From Paenibacillus sp. RC67 (GTDB lineage Bacteria > Bacillota > Bacilli > Paenibacillales > NBRC-103111): a stretch of DNA of 64,000 bases. Of this stretch, positions 16,050-26,200 are shown piece after piece. Numbering within the stretch: the first letter of the stretch is position 1; the number at the start of each line of letters is the position of its first letter. A program made the translations under genes and the position numbers. The stretch covers positions 4,983,501-5,047,500 of the forward strand of contig NZ_CP125098.1 of NCBI RefSeq assembly GCF_030020805.1, given 5' to 3'. A model generated the notes under the pieces. It saw nothing but the letters and a program-made list of their open reading frames with translations, had not been told where the DNA came from and searched no databases.

Positions 16050-17768
16050 ATGGGAACCATGACAGCGCCTGGCAGCTCTAACACGCAAACGGGCACAGCT
16101 CAAAAAACACTCGGCCAGTATTTATTCGATTGCCTGAAGCTGGAGGGCATTACCGATATTTTTGGCGTTGCCGGAGACTATAATTTTACCCTATTGGATA
16201 CGCTGGAGCGGTATAACGGGGTCCGCTTTAAAAGTGGCCGAAACGAATTGAACTCAGGTTATGCGGCGGATGGTTACGCAAGAATCAAAGGCTTGTCCGC
16301 TCTTATTACGACTTTTGGGGTCGGGGAGCTCAGTGCCTGCAATGCGATAGCAGGAGCTAACAGCGAGCATGTGCCGCTGATTCATATAGTGGGTGCTCCT
16401 CCCGAGAAGGATCAAAAGGAACACAAGTTGATGCACCACACTCTTATGAATGGAGATTTCGACGTCTTCCACAAAGTGTATAAGCTGATTACGGCTTATA
16501 CCGCGGTGCTGACGCCGGAAAACGCCGAGATTGAAATTCCAACCGCAATTCGCATAGCGAAGGAAAAGAAAAAGCCGGTATACCTGGTTGTGGCTGATGA
16601 TTTAGTGACCAAGCCGATTATTGCCCGGAAAGAGCCGGTGCCGCCGCGTCCAACATCCAATTTGAATACCCTTCAGGCAGCAACAGAACAGGTCCGCCAT
16701 CTGCTTGAGCGTGCCCACCGGCCGGTCATTCTTGTTGATGTCAAAACAATGCGGTTCGGTCTAGAGACAGCGGTTCGGCGGTTGGCCGACGCCATGAACG
16801 TACCTGTTGCGACTATGATGTTCGGAAAGGGGGCATTCGACGAAACTCATCCGAATTATATGGGGATGTACGGGGGCTCTTTCGGAAGTTCTGAAGTTCA
16901 AACCACGGTAGAAAATGCAGACTGTATCATTGCGGTAGGCATGTTATGGGCGGACGTTAACACTGCGAATTTCACCGCAAAGCTGAACCCGCTGGTGACG
17001 GTCGATATTCAACCGGACATGGTCAAGGTCGCAGAAGCGGAATATCCGAATGTGCTAGCAGCCGACATGCTGCTTGCGGTGCAGAAGGTTGGGTACAAAG
17101 GTCAAGGTTTGGTGGAAAAAGCGATATTCCCGTACGACCAAATAACCGGTGGTACCGATGAGCCGCTAAGTGCGGCCATTTATTATCCTCGTTTTCAGCA
17201 GATGCTGAAAGAGGGAGATATTGTGATTGCTGAGACCGGTACGTTTTACAACGGGATGGCGCAGGTGAGGCTGCCTCGCAATGTAACGTATATTGCTCAG
17301 GGAGGCTGGGAATCCATCGGTTATGCCACACCCTCGGCATACGGTGCCAGTATCGCTGCACCGGACCGCCGGGTATTGTTATTTACAGGCGACGGCTCCT
17401 TGCAGCTGACAGCCCAAGAAATCAGCTCCATGCTCTATTATGAATGCAAGCCCATTATCTTCGTCTTGAACAATGATGGTTATACGATCGAGAAATATTT
17501 AAATGTCAAAACAGAGGATCAGCAATATAACAAAGTTCCGCGTTGGTCATACACCAAGCTGGCCGAAGCTTTTGGAGGCGATGCATTTGCCGTGACTGTC
17601 CGGACCTATGGAGAGCTTGATCAGGCTATCATCCAAGCTGATAAGGAACGTGCCCGAAGACTTTGCATCATTGAAATGATCGCTGCGGATCCTATGGACG
17701 CACCCGAAAATATGCGTCGGATGCGTAACTATCTGGAGATGCAGGAGAAGCAGCGAAGCCAGAATTAG
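16050..17768 (+). CDS. Indolepyruvate/phenylpyruvate-type alpha-keto acid decarboxylase (ThDP-dependent)
   Basis: The 572-residue enzyme has the three-domain ThDP decarboxylase layout. The N-terminal pyrimidine-binding domain carries the catalytic Glu in GRNELNSGYAADGYAR. The His-His pair HHTLMNGDFDVF of the pyruvate/indolepyruvate decarboxylase group follows. The C-terminal diphosphate-binding motif is GDGSLQLTAQE...NNDGYTIE. It converts 2-oxo acids such as indole-3-pyruvate, phenylpyruvate or pyruvate to aldehydes plus CO2. In plant-associated Paenibacillus the indolepyruvate enzyme feeds auxin (IAA) synthesis; the substrate is not settled by sequence. The ATG at 16050 follows GGGAGTGAG, and the family starts close to here. 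It is monocistronic and followed by a strong terminator. Confidence 0.85.
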   Translation: MGTMTAPGSSNTQTGTAQKTLGQYLFDCLKLEGITDIFGVAGDYNFTLLDTLERYNGVRFKSGRNELNSGYAADGYARIKGLSALITTFGVGELSACNAIAGANSEHVPLIHIVGAPPEKDQKEHKLMHHTLMNGDFDVFHKVYKLITAYTAVLTPENAEIEIPTAIRIAKEKKKPVYLVVADDLVTKPIIARKEPVPPRPTSNLNTLQAATEQVRHLLERAHRPVILVDVKTMRFGLETAVRRLADAMNVPVATMMFGKGAFDETHPNYMGMYGGSFGSSEVQTTVENADCIIAVGMLWADVNTANFTAKLNPLVTVDIQPDMVKVAEAEYPNVLAADMLLAVQKVGYKGQGLVEKAIFPYDQITGGTDEPLSAAIYYPRFQQMLKEGDIVIAETGTFYNGMAQVRLPRNVTYIAQGGWESIGYATPSAYGASIAAPDRRVLLFTGDGSLQLTAQEISSMLYYECKPIIFVLNNDGYTIEKYLNVKTEDQQYNKVPRWSYTKLAEAFGGDAFAVTVRTYGELDQAIIQADKERARRLCIIEMIAADPMDAPENMRRMRNYLEMQEKQRSQN

Positions 17769-17827
17769 AACCAGCGGGACCTAGGCTTGCTTTTTCTTAC
17801 TTCGTAAACATGATAGTACTCTTAAAA

Positions 17828-17866
17828 AAAGCCGGATAAGCTTATGAACCAAGCTTATCCGGCTTT
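17828..17866. terminator. Strong bidirectional intrinsic terminator
   Basis: AAAGCCGGATAAGCTT (17828-17843) and its exact complement AAGCTTATCCGGCTTT (17851-17866) form a 16-bp hairpin with A and T tracts. It ends the decarboxylase gene and probably also the decayed minus-strand gene that follows. Confidence 0.9.
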
Positions 17867-17936
17867 ACTTAATCCAACGGAATGTGTCGATCAAATGTGT
17901 ATTAACGTGTTCGAATGTGTCTGGCTCCATCGGATG

Positions 17937-18380
17937 CTATTCGCATCTTTTACCGAAAACATCATTCGTTCGGTAAAATATAAAAAAATCCATATTACCT
18001 ATTATTTGCCTAATTTCTTCCTCTGTGATTCTCCTTGCCTTTCCATCCCCACCTATCTCATAGTGAAATAAAGTCGGAACGATTCGTAAAGCATATTCAC
18101 CGAGGTTCGATGGTGTCCCTTCGGTGCCTTTCTGATCCCACTCGATGAAAATCGACTGCGTTCTCCCATTTTATGGGAATGTCACTACAAGCGGATGCAG
18201 CTTTCTAGTCCAAACGAGCTCCTGCTGCTTAAGATGCTTCATGGCTTCTTCCTTAACTTCTCTGTTGAGACTATTCAAAATCCTGCAAATGATTCAATTT
18301 ACGATAAGTTTGCTTCGTAGTAATCAAGCCTCTTGATCGAATAATCACTAGCCTCTATTTCCTGCCACCCGTTTCAACCA
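17937..18380 (-). pseudogene. Decayed gene of unknown family
   Basis: The minus strand carries protein-like reading broken by at least one frameshift and one in-frame stop. The first piece is GWQEIEASDYSIKRLDYYEA near 18375. Next comes LNREVKEEAMKHLKQQELVW near 18280, a TAA near 18170, and then FIEWDQKGTEGTPSNLGEYA near 18150. It ends with FHYEIGGDGKARRITEEEI and a stop at 17937-17939, just after the terminator hairpin. The amphipathic, charged sequence is unlike random translation. I do not recognise the family. The rest of 17867-18561 shows nothing further besides the pectate lyase leader. Confidence 0.45.
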
Positions 18381-18561
18381 AATAACCCAAAAAAAGGCGT
18401 CACATCAAGGTTAAATGCGAAAGTTAAAACTAGACTATAGTCAAGCCATTAAGGGGAGATTCATAATGATTGCAGCAACCAGATAGCGCTTAGAAATAAA
18501 GGATAGTTAACAGGCCATGCTGTCTCAAAAAAAACAAAAGCTATCGGAGGAATGATTGTTA

Positions 18562-19851
18562 ATGAAGAAAAAATGGTTCTCGTACGTAACTGCGGCAGCT
18601 GTCGCAACCATGCTGGTAGGCATAGTTCCTGCAACTGCAGCAACAGACCTCGGCCATCAGGTGCTTGCATCCAATGACGGCTGGGCCGCTTATTCCACAG
18701 GTACCACGGGAGGTTCAACCGCTTCGTCCTCAAACATTTTTACCGTCACCAACCGCAAACAGCTAGTAACCGCACTGGGAAGCAGCACCAACACCACGCC
18801 CAAAATCATTTATATTTCGGGAACGATCAATATGAATGTCAATGACAGCAATAATGCAATGGGACTTAACGATTATAAAGATCCCGCCTATGATTTCAAT
18901 AAATATTTGACTGCTTACGATCCTGCAACATGGGGAACGTCCAAGGTTCCTTCCGGCACACAGGAGGATGCTAGGAAAAAGTCGCAGCAAAATCAAGCCG
19001 CCCGCATTGTGATTGACATCCCTTCAAACACTACGATTGTCGGTTCAGGAACGACAGCCAAAATTACAGGTGGCAACTTCAATCTGAAGAGTGGAGCCAA
19101 CAACATTATTATCCGTAATATTGAATTCCAAGATGCTTATGATTACTTCCCACAATGGGATCCTACCGACGGAAGCTCCGGCAACTGGAATTCCATGTAT
19201 GACAGCATTACCATCAAAGGAGCCACTCATGTATGGGTTGACCACTGCACCTTCAGCGATGGAGCCCATCCTGATAGCACGAACGGCACCTATTTCGGCA
19301 GAGAATACCAGCATCACGACGGGACTCTTGACATTTCCAACGCGGCCGATTACATTACAGCCTCCTATAACTACTTCCACGACCATGACAAAACATCACT
19401 CATCGGCAGCAGCGACAGCGCCACCACTGATGATGGGCATTTGAAGGTCACATTACATCATAACTATTACAAGGATGTTGTACAGCGTGCTCCTCGTGTT
19501 CGCTTTGGACAAGTCCATATTTACAACAACTACTATGAAGGCAGCACTTCAAATTCCACTTATCCATTTAGCTACGCATGGGGAGTTGGAAAATCGTCCA
19601 AAATATACGCTCAAAATAACGCCTTCAGCATTCCTGGCCTGTCTGCAGCCAAAATAGCGAGCGTATTCAGCGGCGGCACGACGCTGTATGATTCCGGGAC
19701 CTTGCTGAATGGCAGCTCCGTTAATGTAGCCTCAAGTAACAGTCTTAGCACCGCTGTCGGCTGGACGCCGTCTCTCTATGGCACAATCGATGCGAGCAGC
19801 AATGTGGCAACGGTAGTCAAAGCAAACGCAGGCGCCGGTAAATTTCAATAG
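18562..19851 (+). CDS. Secreted pectate lyase, PL1 family
   Basis: The 429-residue enzyme has a signal peptide at residues 1-27 ending PATAA, then a right-handed parallel beta-helix of the PL1 type. Key features are the Ca2+ site Asp residues in NSMYDSITIKGATHVWVDHC (the VWVDH motif) and the Asp-rich HDHDKTSLIG. The catalytic arginine motif is QRAPRVRFGQVHIYNN. It cleaves polygalacturonate by beta-elimination outside the cell. The ATG at 18562 is used: GGAGG ends 11 nt upstream and the signal peptide begins MKKKW; a TTG two codons earlier is an alternative. It stands beside a large pectin operon and should supply oligogalacturonides to the same pathway. Confidence 0.92.
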   Translation: MKKKWFSYVTAAAVATMLVGIVPATAATDLGHQVLASNDGWAAYSTGTTGGSTASSSNIFTVTNRKQLVTALGSSTNTTPKIIYISGTINMNVNDSNNAMGLNDYKDPAYDFNKYLTAYDPATWGTSKVPSGTQEDARKKSQQNQAARIVIDIPSNTTIVGSGTTAKITGGNFNLKSGANNIIIRNIEFQDAYDYFPQWDPTDGSSGNWNSMYDSITIKGATHVWVDHCTFSDGAHPDSTNGTYFGREYQHHDGTLDISNAADYITASYNYFHDHDKTSLIGSSDSATTDDGHLKVTLHHNYYKDVVQRAPRVRFGQVHIYNNYYEGSTSNSTYPFSYAWGVGKSSKIYAQNNAFSIPGLSAAKIASVFSGGTTLYDSGTLLNGSSVNVASSNSLSTAVGWTPSLYGTIDASSNVATVVKANAGAGKFQ

Positions 19852-19867
19852 TATATCCTCATAGAAA

Positions 19868-19912
19868 ATACCTCCCTTGCAGTGGCTATGCTCTGTAAGG
19901 GAGGTGTTTTTA
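19868..19912 (+). terminator. Intrinsic terminator of the pectate lyase gene
   Basis: ACCTCCCTTGCAG (19870-19882) pairs with CTGTAAGGGAGGT (19893-19905), followed by GTTTTT. Confidence 0.85.
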
Positions 19913-20124
19913 CTGAGCTCTTAAACGCTATTCTATGAAAATACAAGAAAAGAATAGATTTAGAGAGTTGTTGTTTTCTGAAAACCCTCGTGCAAGCACG
20001 GTAGGGGAATTTGTGTTCTGGTAGATAAAGGCGAACGTATGTTTTTGGAGGTTGTGGGAAATGTCCACTTATTTTAATATTAAATTGTCATTTTCCATAA
20101 ATGGTATTATGAAGGAGACTTGTT

Positions 20125-21039
20125 ATGGAGCTTGAAATACAACCCAATCCTCTTTTTGATCCCCTAGTTGTACATGTCGAACAAACTAGAGATGCCATTA
20201 AAGCTACGGCTTCAGCAGTTGTAGTCATTCAGAACGATCGGATAGTTACCGAATGGTATTCTGGTTATCATCACGATCAGCACGGCGCTCTCCCCGTCAC
20301 ATCCGATTCCCAATTTAACGTATATTCCATTAGGAAAACACACATTGCGCTAGCTTTAGCATTCGCAATCATGGATGCCGGTCTCGACCTTAATACTCCT
20401 ATTAATCCATATATCGAAGATATCCCACATGATGAGATTAAGGAAATTACCTTAAGTAACGTCCTTACCAAAACAAAACCTAAATTTTTCGGAGCGGAAA
20501 AAGTAGAAGGTGAAGGGCTAGCTGCCAGAATAATTAAGGGCATTACAGGTCAAACGATATCGCAAGTTATCACAGGGAAAGTACTTGAACCGATGCAGCT
20601 TAAGAATACGCAATGGATTGCTATACCGAAAGAAGGCTTAGTCTGTGATTTCACAGCTGGCGATGGTCATGCATCTGTTAGACTTGGGTCAAATGAGGGG
20701 CATGATCGTAATTTATATATGAGCACTAAGGACCTTGCTTATTGGGGGTATCTTTTTCTAAACAATGGTAATGTAAATGGGCAGCAGATCATCCCAAATT
20801 CCATATTTCAATTATCTCAGGCATTAAGAACTGCACCTGGAAACGCCACTAAACGGATTATGGGATGGTATTATAATGAAGATTTATTTGAAGCTTACGG
20901 CGCAACTGGCTGCCATGTCGTCGTTATTCCGAAGTATAATACCGTTGCAGTCCGCATGTATAACCAGTATGCGACAGAACATACGGAGACACTTTTAAAA
21001 TGTTTGCAACAAAACCCCTCCATCAGTACAGCCCGTTAA
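20125..21039 (+). CDS. Beta-lactamase-fold serine hydrolase, lacking canonical later motifs
   Basis: A 304-residue protein of the beta-lactamase/PBP-like family. The SxxK motif is present (SIRK near residue 68). The stretch that normally follows, LTHTSGL...YSN with the catalytic Tyr, is replaced by a short VLTKTKPKFFGAEKVEGEGL. The usual HxG near the C-terminus reads GATGC. A deletion of about 20-30 residues relative to relatives is likely, so the enzyme may be inactive or have altered chemistry. The reading frame is intact, with GAAGGAGA upstream of the ATG. No signal peptide is seen. Its neighbours are pectin genes but no functional link is evident. Confidence 0.7.
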   Translation: MELEIQPNPLFDPLVVHVEQTRDAIKATASAVVVIQNDRIVTEWYSGYHHDQHGALPVTSDSQFNVYSIRKTHIALALAFAIMDAGLDLNTPINPYIEDIPHDEIKEITLSNVLTKTKPKFFGAEKVEGEGLAARIIKGITGQTISQVITGKVLEPMQLKNTQWIAIPKEGLVCDFTAGDGHASVRLGSNEGHDRNLYMSTKDLAYWGYLFLNNGNVNGQQIIPNSIFQLSQALRTAPGNATKRIMGWYYNEDLFEAYGATGCHVVVIPKYNTVAVRMYNQYATEHTETLLKCLQQNPSISTAR

Positions 21040-21228
21040 CCTACAAAATGGGGCGTTTCCGAGATGACGGTTGTATTCAGAGCGTTAAGTTCGTGTCGTT
21101 CATCCTGTCAATGATCTGTCGCTCCTTTCGGTGATCAATCACTTATTATAGACTAAATATGTAAAATTATGTAATTAAAATAATAGCTATGATATTTTTA
21201 CAATTTAACGCGGTATAAGGGAAAAAGA

Positions 21229-21264
21229 GCTGTCTCTCAATAGTTAAAACTACTGAGGGACAGC
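21229..21264 (-). terminator. Intrinsic terminator of the pectin operon
   Basis: On the minus strand GCTGTCCCTCA (21264-21254) pairs with TGAGAGACAGC (21239-21229), then CTCTTTTTCCC. It lies 33 nt after the SLH gene. Confidence 0.75.
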
Positions 21265-21296
21265 CCCTATATTTTCTATGGCTAGGTAATGCTTTG

Positions 21297-23165
21297 TTAT
21301 AATGAATAATAAATTCTATGCAACAGTACAGCAGCTTCAGCTCTTGTAGTATTTGCCAACGGGTTCAATGTGCTTCCGCTTCCTTCCACCACACCTGCTT
21401 TGACCATCGCAGCTACATCGTTGACTGCGTAAGATGAAACTTCCGATTGATCCGCGAAAGTATTCAGATCGTCTTCCGTGCCTCCGATCGGTGCTTTCCT
21501 CGCTTTCTTCCATGCACGGGAGATGAGAACCATCATATCCTGTCGGGAGATAGGCTCTTCGGGATGGAATTTGCCATCGTCCCGTCCTTCCGCCAAACCG
21601 AGCGCTTTGGCTACACCTACAGCATGATAATAATAATCACTGGCTGCTACATCACTGAAGTTGGTTTGAACCGCTGCATTGAACCCCATAGCCTTCGTTA
21701 ATAGCAGCATAAAATCCGCCCGAGTGACCTTCGTAGTCGGATCAAATTCCCTGTCTGACACACCAGTAATCACACCTTTCGACGCCATCACTTCGATAGA
21801 TTTTTTGGCCCAAGGGACCGATTCCAGGTCCTCAAAGCTTTTGAATACGTAAGCTATTGCGAAGGAGCTGAAATGGGTCGTGCTAAACGTTACGTTTTCC
21901 GGGGAAGCATTATACTTCCCTGTCGGCACAGCTTCCGCTTTTCCCTGCGAATTGATATACCAGACGGTCAGATGCTCTGCGTTCTGTAGCTCCTCGTTCG
22001 CAGCCTGGTATGGAACCCCCACAGTTACGGATGCTTCCGGGTTATTAAAAGTTATGATTTGTCCGTCTACACGAACTTCCATTTGGACAACAGGGCGCTC
22101 CCCTACATTGTTCTGCACCGATACGGGAAGTGATCCTGCATCGGCTTTGCCAATCCGTATACCCATTTGCTTTGCCGCATTCAAAGATATATTGCTCAAC
22201 ATGTGGGATGGAATCTGGAGCGTTCCTAGCTCGGTTACAATCAATAATTCAACATTCGGCTTAATCATAAAATAGGCTGCTGGAACAAGCAGCTCATAAC
22301 AAAGGGTCTCTTCTGCTTTCCCCAGCTCTATTGTGACTGTGCGTAAACCGGCGGCTTGAGCCTGCTCCAGTACACTTTTGTACAGTGCATCTTCTAATTG
22401 AGCAGAGGCTACCCCAGTGAGAGGATCTAATTGAGTATCAAGAGTGATTTTCAAACCTCCTTCTGACGAAGAAACTGGATTTTGCGGTGTCTGAGGGATT
22501 TCCAGCACGGTCGCCGCTCCTGATGACGAAGGGCGTCTGGGACTGCTGCCTATTGAAACAGTAAAAGTTGCAGTTTGCGATAAACCGCTGTCTTGCCCCC
22601 ACGCTCTTATAGTGTAAGTGCCATTCGTCAGTTGACTAATAGTGTACTTGAAGTTATAAGCTCCTTTGGCTCCGGTTAAGCTTTGGTCGGAATATTCCAC
22701 TACCTGATATGGATTGAGCAGCTCGACATGAATGGGATTGCCTTCAGTCGTTCCCTCAGAGCCAGAAATAAGGACGCTGCGTGTCCCATAATCAAATGTT
22801 GCGGTTACACTCGGCGCTTGCATCGGGCTTACATAGAACATCGCTGATGAAACGGTCAGTACGTTTTCTCCGCTTACTTTGACAATATAGTTCCCGTTGA
22901 CTCTCTGCTTCAGCGTGTAGACAAAGGAATAATGACCCGATGCATCAACCGTTCCTTGATCCAAATAATCGAGCACATCGTTCGGATTTCTCACTTGAAC
23001 CGTCACGATGCTGCCTGGAGCATTGCCTAGACTGCCCGTCACTTTAACTTGACCGCTGGAGCTCTCATAAGTAACGCTCACCGCAGGAGCAGAGGCTGCT
23101 GCAGCTGGAAGCACTAGACTGAAGCATAATAGCAGCACGATCAAAAGCACCATCGATTGTTTCAA
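21297..23165 (-). CDS. Surface protein with Ig-like domains and three SLH domains
   Basis: A 622-residue secreted protein. The signal peptide covers residues 1-24 (VLLIVLLLCFSLVLPAAAA). Two related beta-sandwich repeats follow at about 27-113 and 116-204 (each with NPxxVLxYxDQ and NGxYxIxxxG). A linker comes next, then a ~230-residue region of unknown fold, and three S-layer homology domains from about 440 to the end (VPWAKKSIEVMASKGVITG; DYYYHAVGVAKALGLAEG; SYAVNDVAAMVKAGVVEG). SLH domains bind pyruvylated secondary cell-wall polymers, so the protein sits on the cell surface. The start is TTG 23165, with GGAGGAG six bases upstream; the first ATG (23153) is too far away. As last gene of the pectin operon it may hold pectin or the operon's enzymes near the cell, which is inference. 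Confidence 0.85.
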   Translation of the reverse strand: MKQSMVLLIVLLLCFSLVLPAAAASAPAVSVTYESSSGQVKVTGSLGNAPGSIVTVQVRNPNDVLDYLDQGTVDASGHYSFVYTLKQRVNGNYIVKVSGENVLTVSSAMFYVSPMQAPSVTATFDYGTRSVLISGSEGTTEGNPIHVELLNPYQVVEYSDQSLTGAKGAYNFKYTISQLTNGTYTIRAWGQDSGLSQTATFTVSIGSSPRRPSSSGAATVLEIPQTPQNPVSSSEGGLKITLDTQLDPLTGVASAQLEDALYKSVLEQAQAAGLRTVTIELGKAEETLCYELLVPAAYFMIKPNVELLIVTELGTLQIPSHMLSNISLNAAKQMGIRIGKADAGSLPVSVQNNVGERPVVQMEVRVDGQIITFNNPEASVTVGVPYQAANEELQNAEHLTVWYINSQGKAEAVPTGKYNASPENVTFSTTHFSSFAIAYVFKSFEDLESVPWAKKSIEVMASKGVITGVSDREFDPTTKVTRADFMLLLTKAMGFNAAVQTNFSDVAASDYYYHAVGVAKALGLAEGRDDGKFHPEEPISRQDMMVLISRAWKKARKAPIGGTEDDLNTFADQSEVSSYAVNDVAAMVKAGVVEGSGSTLNPLANTTRAEAAVLLHRIYYSL

Positions 23166-23242
23166 ACCTTACTCCTCCTTAGGGGGACAAAGGATAGCAG
23201 CGGCGTAGAAGCCGCCCTATCCCCATAAGCCCCTATATTCGA

Positions 23243-26200
23243 TTAGGGAATTGTGACCACATTCGAGATCACATTCTTACTGGTCATCTGATCCCAGACA
23301 AATACTTTTAATTGGTAGCCCTCCGTTACATTCTCAGGCAGTCGTAACTGTGCGCTCGTTTCATAGCTTGAACCTCCCGGAATCGTCTGCTGCGTCATCG
23401 CGTAACGGGTCATGCGATCCTGTGCATCGAACAGAGCGATCACTACCACGCCGTTCTGACTGACATTGGAGTGGCTTGATAAATTCACCTTGACCGACAC
23501 ATCCCTTACCCCGTTAAGGCTGTACAGCAAGTTGCCGCCGAGGTCGCTTAACGTTGTTTTTTGAATGGTGAACTTTCCCGTTCCCCAATTTTTATTGTAA
23601 GTAATTAAGAAGGTATTCGAACCTGTATTGCCGTACTCATCCTTACCGGTGATGACGATCTCATTGCTTCCTTCCTGAAGCGGTAAAAGAATGCGCAGCG
23701 GTACATCGGCGGTCATCGCGACGTTATTGAGCAGTAACGAGCCATTAACTTTCACGATTGCCGTCGCTCCCCGGTTTACCGTTACCGAGAGCTCATAGGA
23801 TGCGGTGTTGACTTCAGCAGGAACCGCCGAGGTCGGCTTGAATACAATGGCTGATTTGTTATAGGTGACATTCAATGTTTTCGAACTCGCCGCATTGCCC
23901 GCCTGGTCATTATGAACCGATACGGTAATCGTATTCAGACCTTCAATAAGCTGCAGCTTGTGACTGAAATGCGACCCTGCTTCATGGTAAACCGAATTGA
24001 CAACCGTAGTACCGTTGAGAATGACATCCATATTGGCGCTATCCAGCATCGTCCCTCGGACGGAATAAGAAGGAATATCGACGGTATCCGTATTTGGGTT
24101 ATCCAGGACAAAATTCGCCGAACGGCGCAATTGGACATCGCTAAAAGTGGCTGCGGCCAAATAATCGGAATTGCTTGTGGATTTTGGCGCATCGACGGCC
24201 ATTCCGACATAGGCTTGGTCCTGAAGGTTCAGAACCGCAGAGCTAACGATCCCCCAGTTAACCTGATCGGTCGACACGTAGCCGGTGATCGTATTTTCCG
24301 TTCTGACAAGCTTCAACCAGAAGGGTGCCTTCAAATTACTGGAGGCGACGGCTTTCGAACCATACTTCTCCCCTTCCGCCGTTCGGTTCATAAAGAGTGC
24401 TTGCCTCCCGGTCGGCGCATTTTCCGCCGTATCTGGTGTCAAGACAACCGCCGCAGCCTGGGAATTGTCGGAAAGACTGCTCCTTACCATAAGCCCCGCT
24501 TTGGTCAAGTCATCAATTTCAGAAGCAAAGTTGACATAAGCAACCATTTCAAAATTGCCTTGGACCGGTTGATAGACGTAGTGGAACGTGTCCGAGCTGC
24601 CGCCAATGACTCCAGCTCCTTTCACGGTGAAAGCCGTCCCTTCCTGACTTGCACTGCCTTCGATTGCGGCTGAGCCTATATCCTGAGATACCCAAGGCGA
24701 GGTGTCTCCCGCTCCGTTCACATAGATGATAGTAACGGAGGACAAGGTCATTCTCCCCTCATTATCGATAGCTTTAGAATAGATATAGTGCTCTCCTTTG
24801 GGAGCCTGGTTCCAATCAAGCGAGTATGGAGCTGTACTATCCCGTCCGATCTCTTGATTACCGGAATAAAAAATGATCTGAGCAATGCCGCTATCCGCCG
24901 CAGCTTCTGCATGGAGAGATATCGTCTGCCCCTCCTTAAAAGCTTGATGCATGCGAATTCCAGTCGTTTGGACAACAGGATTTGGCAATACGGGAACAAC
25001 CAGAGAGTTCATATAGTTCTCCAAATAGGTGTATCCATTCTTATCCACCATTGCGGCATCCGCAGCGTTAATGGGATCGAGTCCGTGTGCAATCTCCCAA
25101 TCATCCGGCATCCCGTCATGATCGCTGTCCGCTGGAGCTGCTGCCGAATTGAGGACCGGTAATCCACCGTCGCTCTGGATCGTATTAATGATACGGCCGG
25201 TACCATTTTTCACATCAGCCACGAGCTTGGCATCGAGTGAATCCCGTTTGGGCAAAGAAGCGCCTGCGCTTTGAAGAACTTTCTCATAAGCCTCTTGAGC
25301 CGTATCCGTAATAACTGGTCCTCCTATCGGATCTTTAGCATCCGGTATTAGGATGGGCTTATACTTTCGGACAAGAGGTCCCTGAGGATTGATGGCCTTC
25401 CATTGTCCCTGGGGATTGGTTACCCAGTTATTAGCCGAGACGTCGGGTGCACCTTCCACAATATTGCCGTCAATGTACCATGTGCCGCTATTTACTTCTC
25501 CGGAAGGAGCGACGATTCGACTCTTGACCCCATCAAATGTACTGGGACCCGGCTTATAGTAATTGTTGATCATATTAATGCCAACGGCCTGTTCGCCTCC
25601 ATAAGCCGAGTTACTGCCCCAGTTATAAACGACGTTGTTCCGGTAATCAATCTTGGTAGGATAATTATCCGGATCGGTTTGCCTGTCAAACCTCGGATTT
25701 CGACTGTTATGGTTGGCCAAAAGATTATGGTGATACGTAGCGTTCGTTCCGCCCCATATACCGCCATAGCCGTGAGCCCCCTTTCCATGTATGGATAGGT
25801 TGAGACTATCGCTGATAATACTCCACTGCACCGTGAAATTTTTGCGGTTCTTAATCGTGAAGGTTTCGTCAGAGCTCCAACTGAATGAACAATGATCAAC
25901 AATAATATTGTTGCCCGTAATATCTGCGGCGTCGCTTAATACGTTGATCCCATCGCGAAACCGAATATAACGGATAATTTGATCGGTTCCTACATCATTG
26001 TTACCGAATTTGACCATATACCCGCTAACTGCGATTCCATCCCCCGGCGCCGTTTGGCCGGCTATCGTTAGGTTGCCCGACGTAATATCCAGTTCACGCT
26101 TCAGGTTTATGGTTCCCGACACACGGAATATTACGGTTCTATTACCTGCGCTTACCGCATCGCGAAGGGAACCTTGAATAGGAGCTTCTCCTGCTGATAT

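Noticed and set aside
17844..18071. 75-aa plus-strand ORF after the decarboxylase
   Set aside because: It starts inside the terminator hairpin and is antisense to the decayed minus-strand gene.
23912..24673. 253-aa plus-strand ORF inside the pectin gene
   Set aside because: It is antisense to the intact methylesterase-lyase coding sequence and has no recognisable motif.
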